Origin: Streptosporangiaceae bacterium
Lineage (GTDB): Bacteria > Actinomycetota > Actinomycetes > Streptosporangiales > Streptosporangiaceae
Direction: 5' to 3'
Length of the DNA: 19,760 bases
NCBI GenBank assembly: GCA_025934635.1
Contig: JAICWX010000157.1
Coordinates: forward strand, 1-19,760
Numbering within the stretch: position 1 is the first letter of the stretch; each line of letters starts with the position of its first letter. The position numbers and the translations under genes are program-made. The notes below the pieces were generated by a model. The model ran no database searches and was not told the DNA's origin. It saw only the letters and a list, made by a program, of their open reading frames with translations. Below are positions 12,994-19,760 of the stretch, piece after piece.

Positions 12994-13196
12994 CGTGGCC
13001 TGGCCTCCGCGTTGTTCTCTGGACATCTGGTTTCCTGGGGCTCGTGGCGCCGGCCTGGCCGGCGTGACCGCCGGGCCCGGAGCGACCGCCGGGGCCCGGA
13101 GGCGCGGGTGGAGCGGAGCAGGAGAAGGCAGACGACGGCCAGGCCCACGGCGAAGACGAGCCAGGGAGCCAGCACGATCAGGTCGGATCCGGTCAT
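12990..13196 (-). CDS. Small single-pass membrane protein, unknown
   Basis: A 68-residue protein with one hydrophobic helix at about residues 5-27 (LIVLAPWLVFAVGLAVVCLLLL) followed by a very basic, arginine-rich cytoplasmic tail. The ATG at 13196 has TTGGAGG nine bases upstream, a strong site, and the stop overlaps the DksA-type start by four bases (ATGA). This makes it the first gene of the four-gene operon. No family is recognised. A positively charged tail on a single helix could recruit the zinc-finger protein or bind lipid headgroups, but that is speculation. It is easily missed because its frame continues open far upstream, antisense to the response regulator. Confidence 0.65.
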   Translation of the reverse strand: MTGSDLIVLAPWLVFAVGLAVVCLLLLRSTRASGPRRSLRARRSRRPGRRHEPQETRCPENNAEARPR

Positions 13197-13349
13197 CTGT
13201 GTCGTCCTCCAACTGCCGGTACGGTCATGATCAGTGCACCCTGGGGTCATGCGGCCTCGGTGAAGCTGACATGGTGATCGTGTGGAGGCGGGCATGATGG
13301 GGGCCACGCCGGGGCATGCCGGACGGCGAGGAAAGGCGGGTGAGCGACG

Positions 13350-14054
13350 ATGGCGTCGACCGTGCTGGTGGTCGAGGACGAGCGCAAGCTGCGCGACCTG
13401 GTGCGTTCCTACCTGGAGCGGGCCGGGTTCACCGTGCTGACGACCGATTCGGGGGCCGAGGCGATCACCATGGCCATGACCTCCGCGCCGGACCTGGTGA
13501 TCCTCGACCTCGGGCTGCCTGACGTGCCGGGCGAGACGGTGGCCCGCGAGCTGCGGGCCACCTCGGCGACGCCCATCTTGATGCTGACGGCCAAGAGCGC
13601 GGAGGAAGACCGGATCCGCGGCCTCGAGCTGGGCGCCGACGACTACGTGACCAAGCCGTTCAGCCCGCGGGAGCTGGTCCTGCGGGTTCAGGCGATCCTG
13701 CGCCGCGGCGGTCCTGAGTCCCGGTCCACCGCCCAGGGCGTCACCAGCTACGGCGGCGGCGAGCTGGTCATCGACGAGCCGCAGCGGCTGGCCACGGTGC
13801 GCGGCGCGGCCGTGTCCCTGACCCCCACCGAGTGGGGCGTCCTGGTCGCGCTGGCGACCGTCCCGGGCCGGGTGTACTCGAGGTTCGAGCTGATCAACCG
13901 GGTGCGGGGCTACGAGTTCGAGGGTTATGAGCGCACTGTCGACTCGCACGTGAAGAACCTGCGGCGCAAGGTCGAGGACGACCCGGCCAACCCGCAGATC
14001 GTGCAGACGGTCCTCGGCGGCGGCTACCGGCTGGGCCTCGCCCGCGATGACTGA
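13350..14054 (+). CDS. OmpR-family response regulator
   Basis: Two-component response regulator (234 residues). The receiver domain (1-120) has the acidic pocket VVEDE (Glu9, Asp10), phospho-acceptor Asp53 in ILDLGLPD, the switch residue in LTAKS and the conserved Lys in DYVTKPFSP. The OmpR/PhoB winged helix (130-230) contains LTPTEWGVLVALA, the recognition region YERTVDSHVKNLRRKVEDDP and the wing GGGYRLG. The ATG at 13350 follows a GAGGAAAGG stretch. The sensor kinase starts 24 bases after its stop, so both are in one transcript. It is divergent from the small-membrane-protein/DksA/TerC/DedA operon with about 150 bases between the starts, so it may also control that operon. Confidence 0.95.
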   Translation: MASTVLVVEDERKLRDLVRSYLERAGFTVLTTDSGAEAITMAMTSAPDLVILDLGLPDVPGETVARELRATSATPILMLTAKSAEEDRIRGLELGADDYVTKPFSPRELVLRVQAILRRGGPESRSTAQGVTSYGGGELVIDEPQRLATVRGAAVSLTPTEWGVLVALATVPGRVYSRFELINRVRGYEFEGYERTVDSHVKNLRRKVEDDPANPQIVQTVLGGGYRLGLARDD

Positions 14055-14078
14055 CCGCCGTCATGACGGAACCCGGGG

Positions 14079-15455
14079 ATGATTGACGCGGGGACCGCCG
14101 CGGCCGCGGGGACCCCCGAGGCCGGCGCCACCGGCACCCGCGGCGGCACCCTGGGCCTGCGGCTGGCGCTGGCGTTCCTCGGCATCGCGCTGGCCGCGGT
14201 CGCGCTGCTGGCCGGGCTCACCGCGGCCTTCGCCGCCGCCGACGTCTCCAACCTGTCCACCCAGCAGCGCACCGACCTGGCCCGCGCCGTCGCGGTCTCG
14301 GCCGGGGTGACGGCCTACGACCAGAACGGCTCCTGGTCCCGGTCGGGGCTGCGGCTGGTCCTGAACCAGGCCGCGGGGCTCGGGGCGGCCGTCCAGATCC
14401 GCGACCAGGCCGGGCACTTCGTCCGGCAGTCAGCCGACTTCGCCACCGCGAGCGGGCCGCAGGTCAGCTCGCCGATCATGGTCAACCGCCAGCGGGTCGG
14501 CACCGCCGTGGTGCGCACCACCAGTGCCGGGCTCGGCGCCGCCGACCGCGGCCTGAAGACCGCGCTGCTGCGGGCCATTGCCGGGGCGGCCGGCCTGGCG
14601 GCCCTGCTGGCCCTGCTCACCGGGCTGGCCGTGGCCCGCCGGATCACCCGCCCGGTGACCAGGCTGATCGCGGCGACCCGGGCGATGGCGGCCGGGGACC
14701 GGGCCGCCCGGGTGGGTGACATCCGTGCGGCCGGGGAACTGCGCGAGCTGGCGGCCGCGTTCGACCAGATGGCCGGCACCCTGGACCGGCAGGAGCAGAT
14801 CCGCCGGAACCTGGTCGCCGATGTGGCCCACGAGCTGCGTACCCCCATCGCCATCCTCCAGGCGGGCCACGAGGCGCTGCTCGACGGCGTCGCCGAGCCC
14901 ACGCCGGCCGAGCTCGGCTCGCTGCGCGACGAGGTGCTGCGGCTGGCCCGCATGGTCGGCGACCTCCAGACGCTGGCCGCCGCCGACGCCGCCGCGCTCA
15001 ACCTGACCAGGAAACCCTGCGACCTGGCGGAGCTGGCCGCGACCACCGCCGACAGCCTGGCCCGCCGGTTCGAGACGGCCGGCATCACACTGGACCGGGA
15101 ACTGGCCGCCGCCCCGGTCCTGGCCGACCCGCGCTGGCTGCACCAGGTGATCACCAACCTGCTCACCAACGCGCTGAAGTTCACCCCGGCCGGCGGCCGC
15201 GTCACGATCACCACGCGGACCACGGGCACCGGGGCGGAGCTCCAGGTCGCCGACACCGGCCAGGGCATCCCGGCCGAGGACCTGCCCCGGGTCTTCGACC
15301 GGTTCTTCCGCGGCCAGCAGGCCGCCCAGATCTCCGGCAGCGGCATCGGCCTGGCCATCGCGGCCGAGCTGACCGAGGCCCACGGCGGCCGCCTGGCCGC
15401 GGCCAGCGAGGTCGGCCACGGCACTCAGATGACGCTCAGCTTGCCTTCAGCCTAG
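14079..15455 (+). CDS. Sensor histidine kinase (HAMP, HisKA, HATPase)
   Basis: Membrane sensor kinase of 458 residues, partner of the preceding regulator. A first membrane helix (28-52) and a second (165-185) bound a periplasmic sensor of about 110 residues. A HAMP linker (186-238) starts RRITRPVTRLI. The dimerisation domain carries the phosphorylated His251 in VADVAHELRTPIAIL. The ATPase domain shows the N box (HQVITNLLTNALKFT), G1 (VADTGQGIP), F box (VFDRFFRG) and G2 (GSGIGLAIAAELTEAHGG). All catalytic blocks are intact. The 24-base gap to the regulator and the protease gene 100 bases downstream suggest an envelope-stress sensor like BaeS or the Mycobacterium MprB; the signal is unknown. 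Confidence 0.95.
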   Translation: MIDAGTAAAAGTPEAGATGTRGGTLGLRLALAFLGIALAAVALLAGLTAAFAAADVSNLSTQQRTDLARAVAVSAGVTAYDQNGSWSRSGLRLVLNQAAGLGAAVQIRDQAGHFVRQSADFATASGPQVSSPIMVNRQRVGTAVVRTTSAGLGAADRGLKTALLRAIAGAAGLAALLALLTGLAVARRITRPVTRLIAATRAMAAGDRAARVGDIRAAGELRELAAAFDQMAGTLDRQEQIRRNLVADVAHELRTPIAILQAGHEALLDGVAEPTPAELGSLRDEVLRLARMVGDLQTLAAADAAALNLTRKPCDLAELAATTADSLARRFETAGITLDRELAAAPVLADPRWLHQVITNLLTNALKFTPAGGRVTITTRTTGTGAELQVADTGQGIPAEDLPRVFDRFFRGQQAAQISGSGIGLAIAAELTEAHGGRLAAASEVGHGTQMTLSLPSA

Positions 15456-15555
15456 CCTCGGCCTTCCTCCACACCGCCCCCATCGCCGTCACACCGCGCC
15501 TGCGCAGCGCCCGGCCACCCTGGGAAGGTCACGACAGATGGAGGAGGACACAGTC

Positions 15556-16626
15556 ATGAGGACGACACAGCGGGTGCGCCGCGCAAGCCTGGCCACCGTG
15601 GCGGCGCTGGTCATCGGCGGCAGCGGCGTCGCGGTCGGCACGGCCATCGCCGAGCCCGCCACTCCGGCCGCCACGACGACACCGGCCGCTACCCCCGGCC
15701 CCTACTCGGGCCCGGCCAGCTACGCGAGCATCGTCAGTAAGGTGCTGCCCTCAGTGGTGCTGATCCGGACGGCCAACGGGCTCGGCTCCGGCGTGGTGCT
15801 CGACACCAAGGGCAACATCGTCACCAACGCCCACGTGGCCGGCGACGCCGAGGACTTCCAGGTCCAGCTGGCCGGCAACACGTCACCGCGGTCGGCGAAA
15901 CTGGTCGGCACCTACCCGGCCGACGACCTCGCGGTGATCCGTGTCGACAACGCCAGCGGGCTGAAGCCGGCTACGTTCGGCGACTCGGACCAGGCTCGGG
16001 CGGGCGACGTGGTGCTGGCCATCGGCAACCCGCTCGGCCTGTCCGGCAGCGTCACCCAGGGCATCGTCTCGGCCACCGACCGGGCGGTCACCGAGCCGGC
16101 CAGCGACGGCGCGGCCGCGGCCACGCTGCCCGGCGCGATCCAGACCAGCGCGCCGATCAACCCCGGGAACAGCGGCGGCGCCCTGGTCAGCACCGCGGGT
16201 CAGGTCATCGGTATCCCGACGCTGGCGGCGGGCAGCGCGCAGGGCGGCGGCCAGGCCCAGGGGATCGGCTTCGCCATCCCGTCCAACCTGGCCCGTGACA
16301 TCGCCACGCAGCTCATCGACACCGGTCACGTCACCAACTCGCACCGGGCCGCGATCGGGGCCGAGGTCTCGACCGTCCTCGGCCCCGACGGCTCGCCGGG
16401 CGGAGTCGGCGTGGTGACGGTTACCAGCGGCGGCGCGGCCGACCGGGCCGGGCTGCAGGCCGGCGACGTGATCACCGCGGCCGGGTCGCAGCAGACCCCC
16501 GACACTACGGCGCTGTCCCAGGCCCTGGCCGCGGCCAGCCCGGGAGACAAGATCGCGCTGACCGTCAGCGGCGACGGCGAGGAGCGGACCGTCCAGGTCA
16601 CCCTGGGCGAGCTGCCCGGCAGCTGA
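15556..16626 (+). CDS. HtrA/DegP-type trypsin-like serine protease with PDZ domain
   Basis: Exported or membrane-anchored chymotrypsin-fold protease (356 residues). A signal or anchor helix (12-32) is followed by a Thr/Pro-rich linker (34-52). The catalytic triad is His93 (VTNAHV), Asp124 (ADDLAVIRV) and Ser206 (NPGNSGGAL). A PDZ domain follows at about 265-352 (GGVGVVTVTSGGAADRAGLQAGDVI). The start at ATG 15556 is preferred over 15538 because GGAGGAGG lies eight bases before it and the signal sequence then begins with MRTTQRVRR. This is the quality-control protease expected in an envelope-stress regulon, placed after the regulator and kinase as in the mprAB-pepD arrangement of mycobacteria. 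The 100-base gap leaves room for its own promoter. Confidence 0.94.
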   Translation: MRTTQRVRRASLATVAALVIGGSGVAVGTAIAEPATPAATTTPAATPGPYSGPASYASIVSKVLPSVVLIRTANGLGSGVVLDTKGNIVTNAHVAGDAEDFQVQLAGNTSPRSAKLVGTYPADDLAVIRVDNASGLKPATFGDSDQARAGDVVLAIGNPLGLSGSVTQGIVSATDRAVTEPASDGAAAATLPGAIQTSAPINPGNSGGALVSTAGQVIGIPTLAAGSAQGGGQAQGIGFAIPSNLARDIATQLIDTGHVTNSHRAAIGAEVSTVLGPDGSPGGVGVVTVTSGGAADRAGLQAGDVITAAGSQQTPDTTALSQALAAASPGDKIALTVSGDGEERTVQVTLGELPGS

Positions 16627-16633
16627 CCAGCGC

Positions 16634-16742
16634 GAAGGCACCCCCGGAGCGCCACGGCTGGGCGGCCACCGCCCGCCGGGCGCTGAACCGGCTCACCCGC
16701 ACGGGGCGGGAAGGCGCCGGCCACCCGCGCCAGGCCGCCTGA
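16634..16742 (+). pseudogene. Short coding remnant of unknown origin
   Basis: Between the protease stop and the inverted repeat, one frame reads RHGWAATARRALNRLTRTGREG and ends QAA before TGA at 16740-16742. Its third positions are strongly G/C, as in real genes here, but it has no start codon and is under 40 codons. It may be the end of a lost gene; no family is recognised. Confidence 0.25.
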
Positions 16743-16762
16743 CCGCGGCTGCCCGCGCCCCG

Positions 16763-16867
16763 GATCGTTCGGCAGTCTCGGCCCTTATCGCGACCGAGAC
16801 TGCCGAACGATCAGCCCTTCGGTCCCGAAGTGGCGGACGAGATCAAGACCAAGACTGCCGAACGATC
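16763..16867. terminator. 19-bp perfect inverted repeat with a third arm
   Basis: GATCGTTCGGCAGTCTCGG (16763-16781) pairs perfectly with its complement at 16794-16812 across 12 bases. The last 16 bases of the right arm recur directly at 16852-16867 (AGACTGCCGAACGATC). The left arm can therefore pair with either right arm. It lies between the convergent protease and OtsA genes and probably works as a bidirectional terminator. The third copy also suggests a dispersed palindromic element. Confidence 0.75.
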
Positions 16868-16879
16868 CGGCCGTTCCCC

Positions 16880-18307
<1,428 letters not shown>

Positions 18308-18350
18308 CACGAACAACCATAACCAATGCCAGGCCCCGGGCACGGCCGTG

Positions 18351-18490
18351 TCACCCCGTGGCCCCGCCCAGCGGCCGGCCGAGCAGCGGCGCGATGAGCC
18401 TGCGGAAACGCGGTGAGGGCGGCAGCCCGAGCTCGGTTCGCGGCAGCCGGCGGTAGACGTCGTACTGGCGCAGCGCCTGCCATCCGGGCC
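18351..18490 (-). pseudogene. C-terminal remnant of an unknown gene
   Basis: One minus-strand frame reads WQALRQYDVYRRLPRTELGL, then PPSPRFRRLIAPLLGRPLGG and ATG (Ala-Thr-Gly) before TGA at 18351-18353. Third positions are G/C-biased as in real genes. Upstream of about 18490 the bias fades and there is no start codon, so only the last 45 residues survive. No family is recognised. It lies just upstream of OtsA on the same strand. Confidence 0.4.
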
Positions 18491-18745
18491 GATCTGGCGG
18501 GCTACGTCGTGCAGGTCCACGCTCACCCGGTCCTCGATGCCCAGGCGGTGCCGCGCGGCCGCGACGCGAGCACCCTGACCGGCATCCAGGCCGGCCTGGG
18601 CGCCCTGCTCGGCCACGGTGCCGCCGCCGTCCTCGCTCTCGACGGCGTACTTCTCTACCTGGCCGTCACCGGCTTAGCCACCCCGGCCCCGGCCGGCGGT
18701 TTAACGGCCGCCCCGGTGGACAGAGGCCGCGGCCTGGACCAGTAG
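18482..18745 (+). pseudogene. 5'-truncated gene remnant, unknown
   Basis: The plus frame from about 18482 to TAG 18743-18745 reads IRADLAGYVVQVHAHPVLDA, then AVPRGRDASTLTGIQAGLGALL, then a hydrophobic stretch near the end. Codon bias is strong from 18482 on, but the frame before it (back to an ATG at 18413) is antisense to the minus-strand remnant and looks like filler. No ribosome site or start lies near 18482, so the 5' end is missing. The function is unknown. Confidence 0.4.
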
Positions 18746-18756
18746 GGAGGTAACCC

Positions 18757-18846
18757 GTGGGCATGGTCATGAACGTCTCCGGGGCGGACCCGCTCGGCAG
18801 GGTCCGGCTGTACGGCGACCACGTCCTGCCCGAGCTGCGCGGCTGA
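18757..18846 (+). CDS. 29-residue mini-ORF with strong ribosome site
   Basis: GGGAGG six bases before GTG 18757 opens a 29-codon frame, MGMVMNVSGADPLGRVRLYG then DHVLPELRG, ending TGA. The end resembles the last residues of LLM-class flavin oxidoreductases (a block like LFAEEVMPALRG), so it could be a remnant that retains a ribosome site by chance. It could also be a small peptide translated just ahead of the phosphatase gene, whose start is 11 bases downstream. Confidence 0.3.
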   Translation: MGMVMNVSGADPLGRVRLYGDHVLPELRG

Positions 18847-18856
18847 CGAGGGCCAC

Positions 18857-19760
18857 GTGGACGCGGGGGGAGACAGGAGCGCGCCGGGGCGGCCCGGAGA
18901 GGCCGGCCTGGACGCGATCATCGGGCGGATGACCGCCGATCTGCTGGCCCGGTCGCACCTGATGCGGCCGGGCGGCGTAGCCGCCGAGGTGGCCCGGGCG
19001 GCCCGGCCGCTGGGAGTGTCCGAGGCTCAGGTCTACCTGGCCGACCTGGAGCAGCGGCAGCTGGTTCCGCTGGCGCCCGCGGACGGCCGGCCAGCGGCGG
19101 GCTCCGGGGCGCTGCCGGTCTACGCCACCCTGGCCGGGCGGGCCTACCAGACGGTCACCATCGCGGCCAGCCGGGCCGGGGACGCCCATCAGCTGTGGAT
19201 TCCGCTGGTGGACGGGACCGAGCGGCTGGGCGTGCTCGGTCTGGTCGTCGCCGACGTCAGCGAGGCCATGCTGGACCGGTACCGGACGCTGGCGTCGCTG
19301 GCCGCGATACTGGTGGGGGCCAAGAACAGCACCAGCGACACCTACCCGTACGTGCAGCGCTCCCGGGAGATGACCCTGCAGGCCGAGCTGGTCTGGGCCT
19401 TCCTGCCGCCGCGGACGTTCTCGACCGGCGAGACCACGGTGGCCGCGTCGCTGGAGCCGGCCTACCAGGTCGGCGGCGACGCCTTCGACTACGCGCTCCT
19501 CGGTGATCACCTGCATCTGTCCATCTTCGACGCGCTCGGCCACGACCTGGCCGCGGGCCTGCTGGCCAGCGTCGGCCTGGCCGCGTGCCGCAGCACCCGC
19601 CGGGCGGGCGGCTCGCTGGCCGCCGTCGTGGCCCGGGCCGACCACGCCATCGCCAGCCAGTTCGGGGACAGCCGGTTCGTCACCGCCCTGCTGTGCGACC
19701 TGGACCTGGCCAGCGGGCTGCTGAGCTGGATTCCCTGCGGTCACCCGCCGCCGCTGCTGA
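18857..19760 (+). CDS. GAF-like plus PP2C (RsbU/SpoIIE-type) phosphatase, partial
   Basis: Serine/threonine phosphatase of the PPM/SpoIIE group, which in actinobacteria dephosphorylates anti-sigma antagonists in partner-switching stress pathways. At least 301 residues are present and the 3' end lies outside the window. Residues 15-155 form a GAF-like sensor (PLGVSEAQVYLADLEQRQL, then LWIPLVDGTERLGVLGLV). The catalytic domain begins near 175 with QAELVWAFLPPRTFS, then YQVGGDAFDYALLG (Asp208, Asp211) and FDALGHDLAAGLLA (Asp225, Asp230), which are the metal-binding positions, and continues to GHPPPLL at the edge. The GTG at 18857 with GAGGG just upstream is the chosen start; the ATG at 18929 is an alternative. 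No anti-sigma or antagonist gene is visible in the window. Confidence 0.85.
   Translation, partial: MDAGGDRSAPGRPGEAGLDAIIGRMTADLLARSHLMRPGGVAAEVARAARPLGVSEAQVYLADLEQRQLVPLAPADGRPAAGSGALPVYATLAGRAYQTVTIAASRAGDAHQLWIPLVDGTERLGVLGLVVADVSEAMLDRYRTLASLAAILVGAKNSTSDTYPYVQRSREMTLQAELVWAFLPPRTFSTGETTVAASLEPAYQVGGDAFDYALLGDHLHLSIFDALGHDLAAGLLASVGLAACRSTRRAGGSLAAVVARADHAIASQFGDSRFVTALLCDLDLASGLLSWIPCGHPPPLL

Noticed and set aside
14315..15424. Minus-strand ORF of 369 codons in the kinase gene
   Set aside because: It is antisense to a complete histidine kinase with all motifs, and its translation is serine/arginine filler.

Overview
The window is chromosomal DNA of a high-GC actinomycete. Third codon positions are almost all G or C, several starts are GTG, and the gene families are typically actinobacterial (ECF sigma factor with a DGPF/YCII protein, PadR plus membrane partner, OtsA with the HDYQL variant, GAF/PP2C phosphatase). 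I cannot name a species from the sequence alone.

Layout. (1) 1-1700: a minus-strand operon, DUF998 membrane protein -> DGPF/YCII protein -> ECF42-type sigma factor (its C-terminal half lies outside the window), with a TGTCGAA box upstream that fits the known ECF42 promoter signature. (2) 1700-2930: a mostly gene-free, AT-richer stretch with palindromes, a scrap of an SDR dehydrogenase and one possible 42-residue ORF. (3) 2931-4191: an NYN-domain putative RNase followed by about 510 bases of strong hairpins, some mutually exclusive. (4) 4192-6600: a compact accessory cassette. A minus-strand ribbon-helix-helix repressor faces a plus-strand pair made of an inositol-monophosphatase-like protein with an eroded metal site and a class III nucleotide-cyclase-like protein. 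ACCGTAGT occurs three times, once at the repressor promoter and twice before the pair. The first gene of the pair looks frameshifted at a C tract next to the cyclase start. (5) 6640-7270: decayed PadR regulator and PadR-partner genes. (6) 7269-10415: NhaP2-like cation/proton antiporter, SugE/Gdx-type SMR exporter and a threonine-aldolase-family PLP enzyme. (7) 10665-13196: a minus-strand operon of four genes, each overlapping the next by four bases: small membrane protein, DksA-type zinc finger, TerC, DedA. TerC and DedA carry in-frame minisatellites in their C-terminal tails. (8) 13350-16626: OmpR-family response regulator, histidine kinase and HtrA-type protease, transcribed divergently from (7); together they look like an envelope-stress module. 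(9) 16763-18307: a 19-bp perfect inverted repeat with a third arm, then OtsA (trehalose-6-phosphate synthase) on the minus strand. (10) 18351-19760: two back-to-back gene remnants that both lost their 5' ends at one point, a mini-ORF, and the start of a GAF/PP2C (RsbU/SpoIIE-type) phosphatase that runs off the window.

Taken together, the window mixes stress and envelope functions (ECF sigma, DedA/TerC/DksA, two-component system/HtrA, trehalose, PP2C) with small scars of gene loss. The best candidate for an undescribed system is the repressor / pseudo-IMPase / cyclase-like cassette at 4192-6600.
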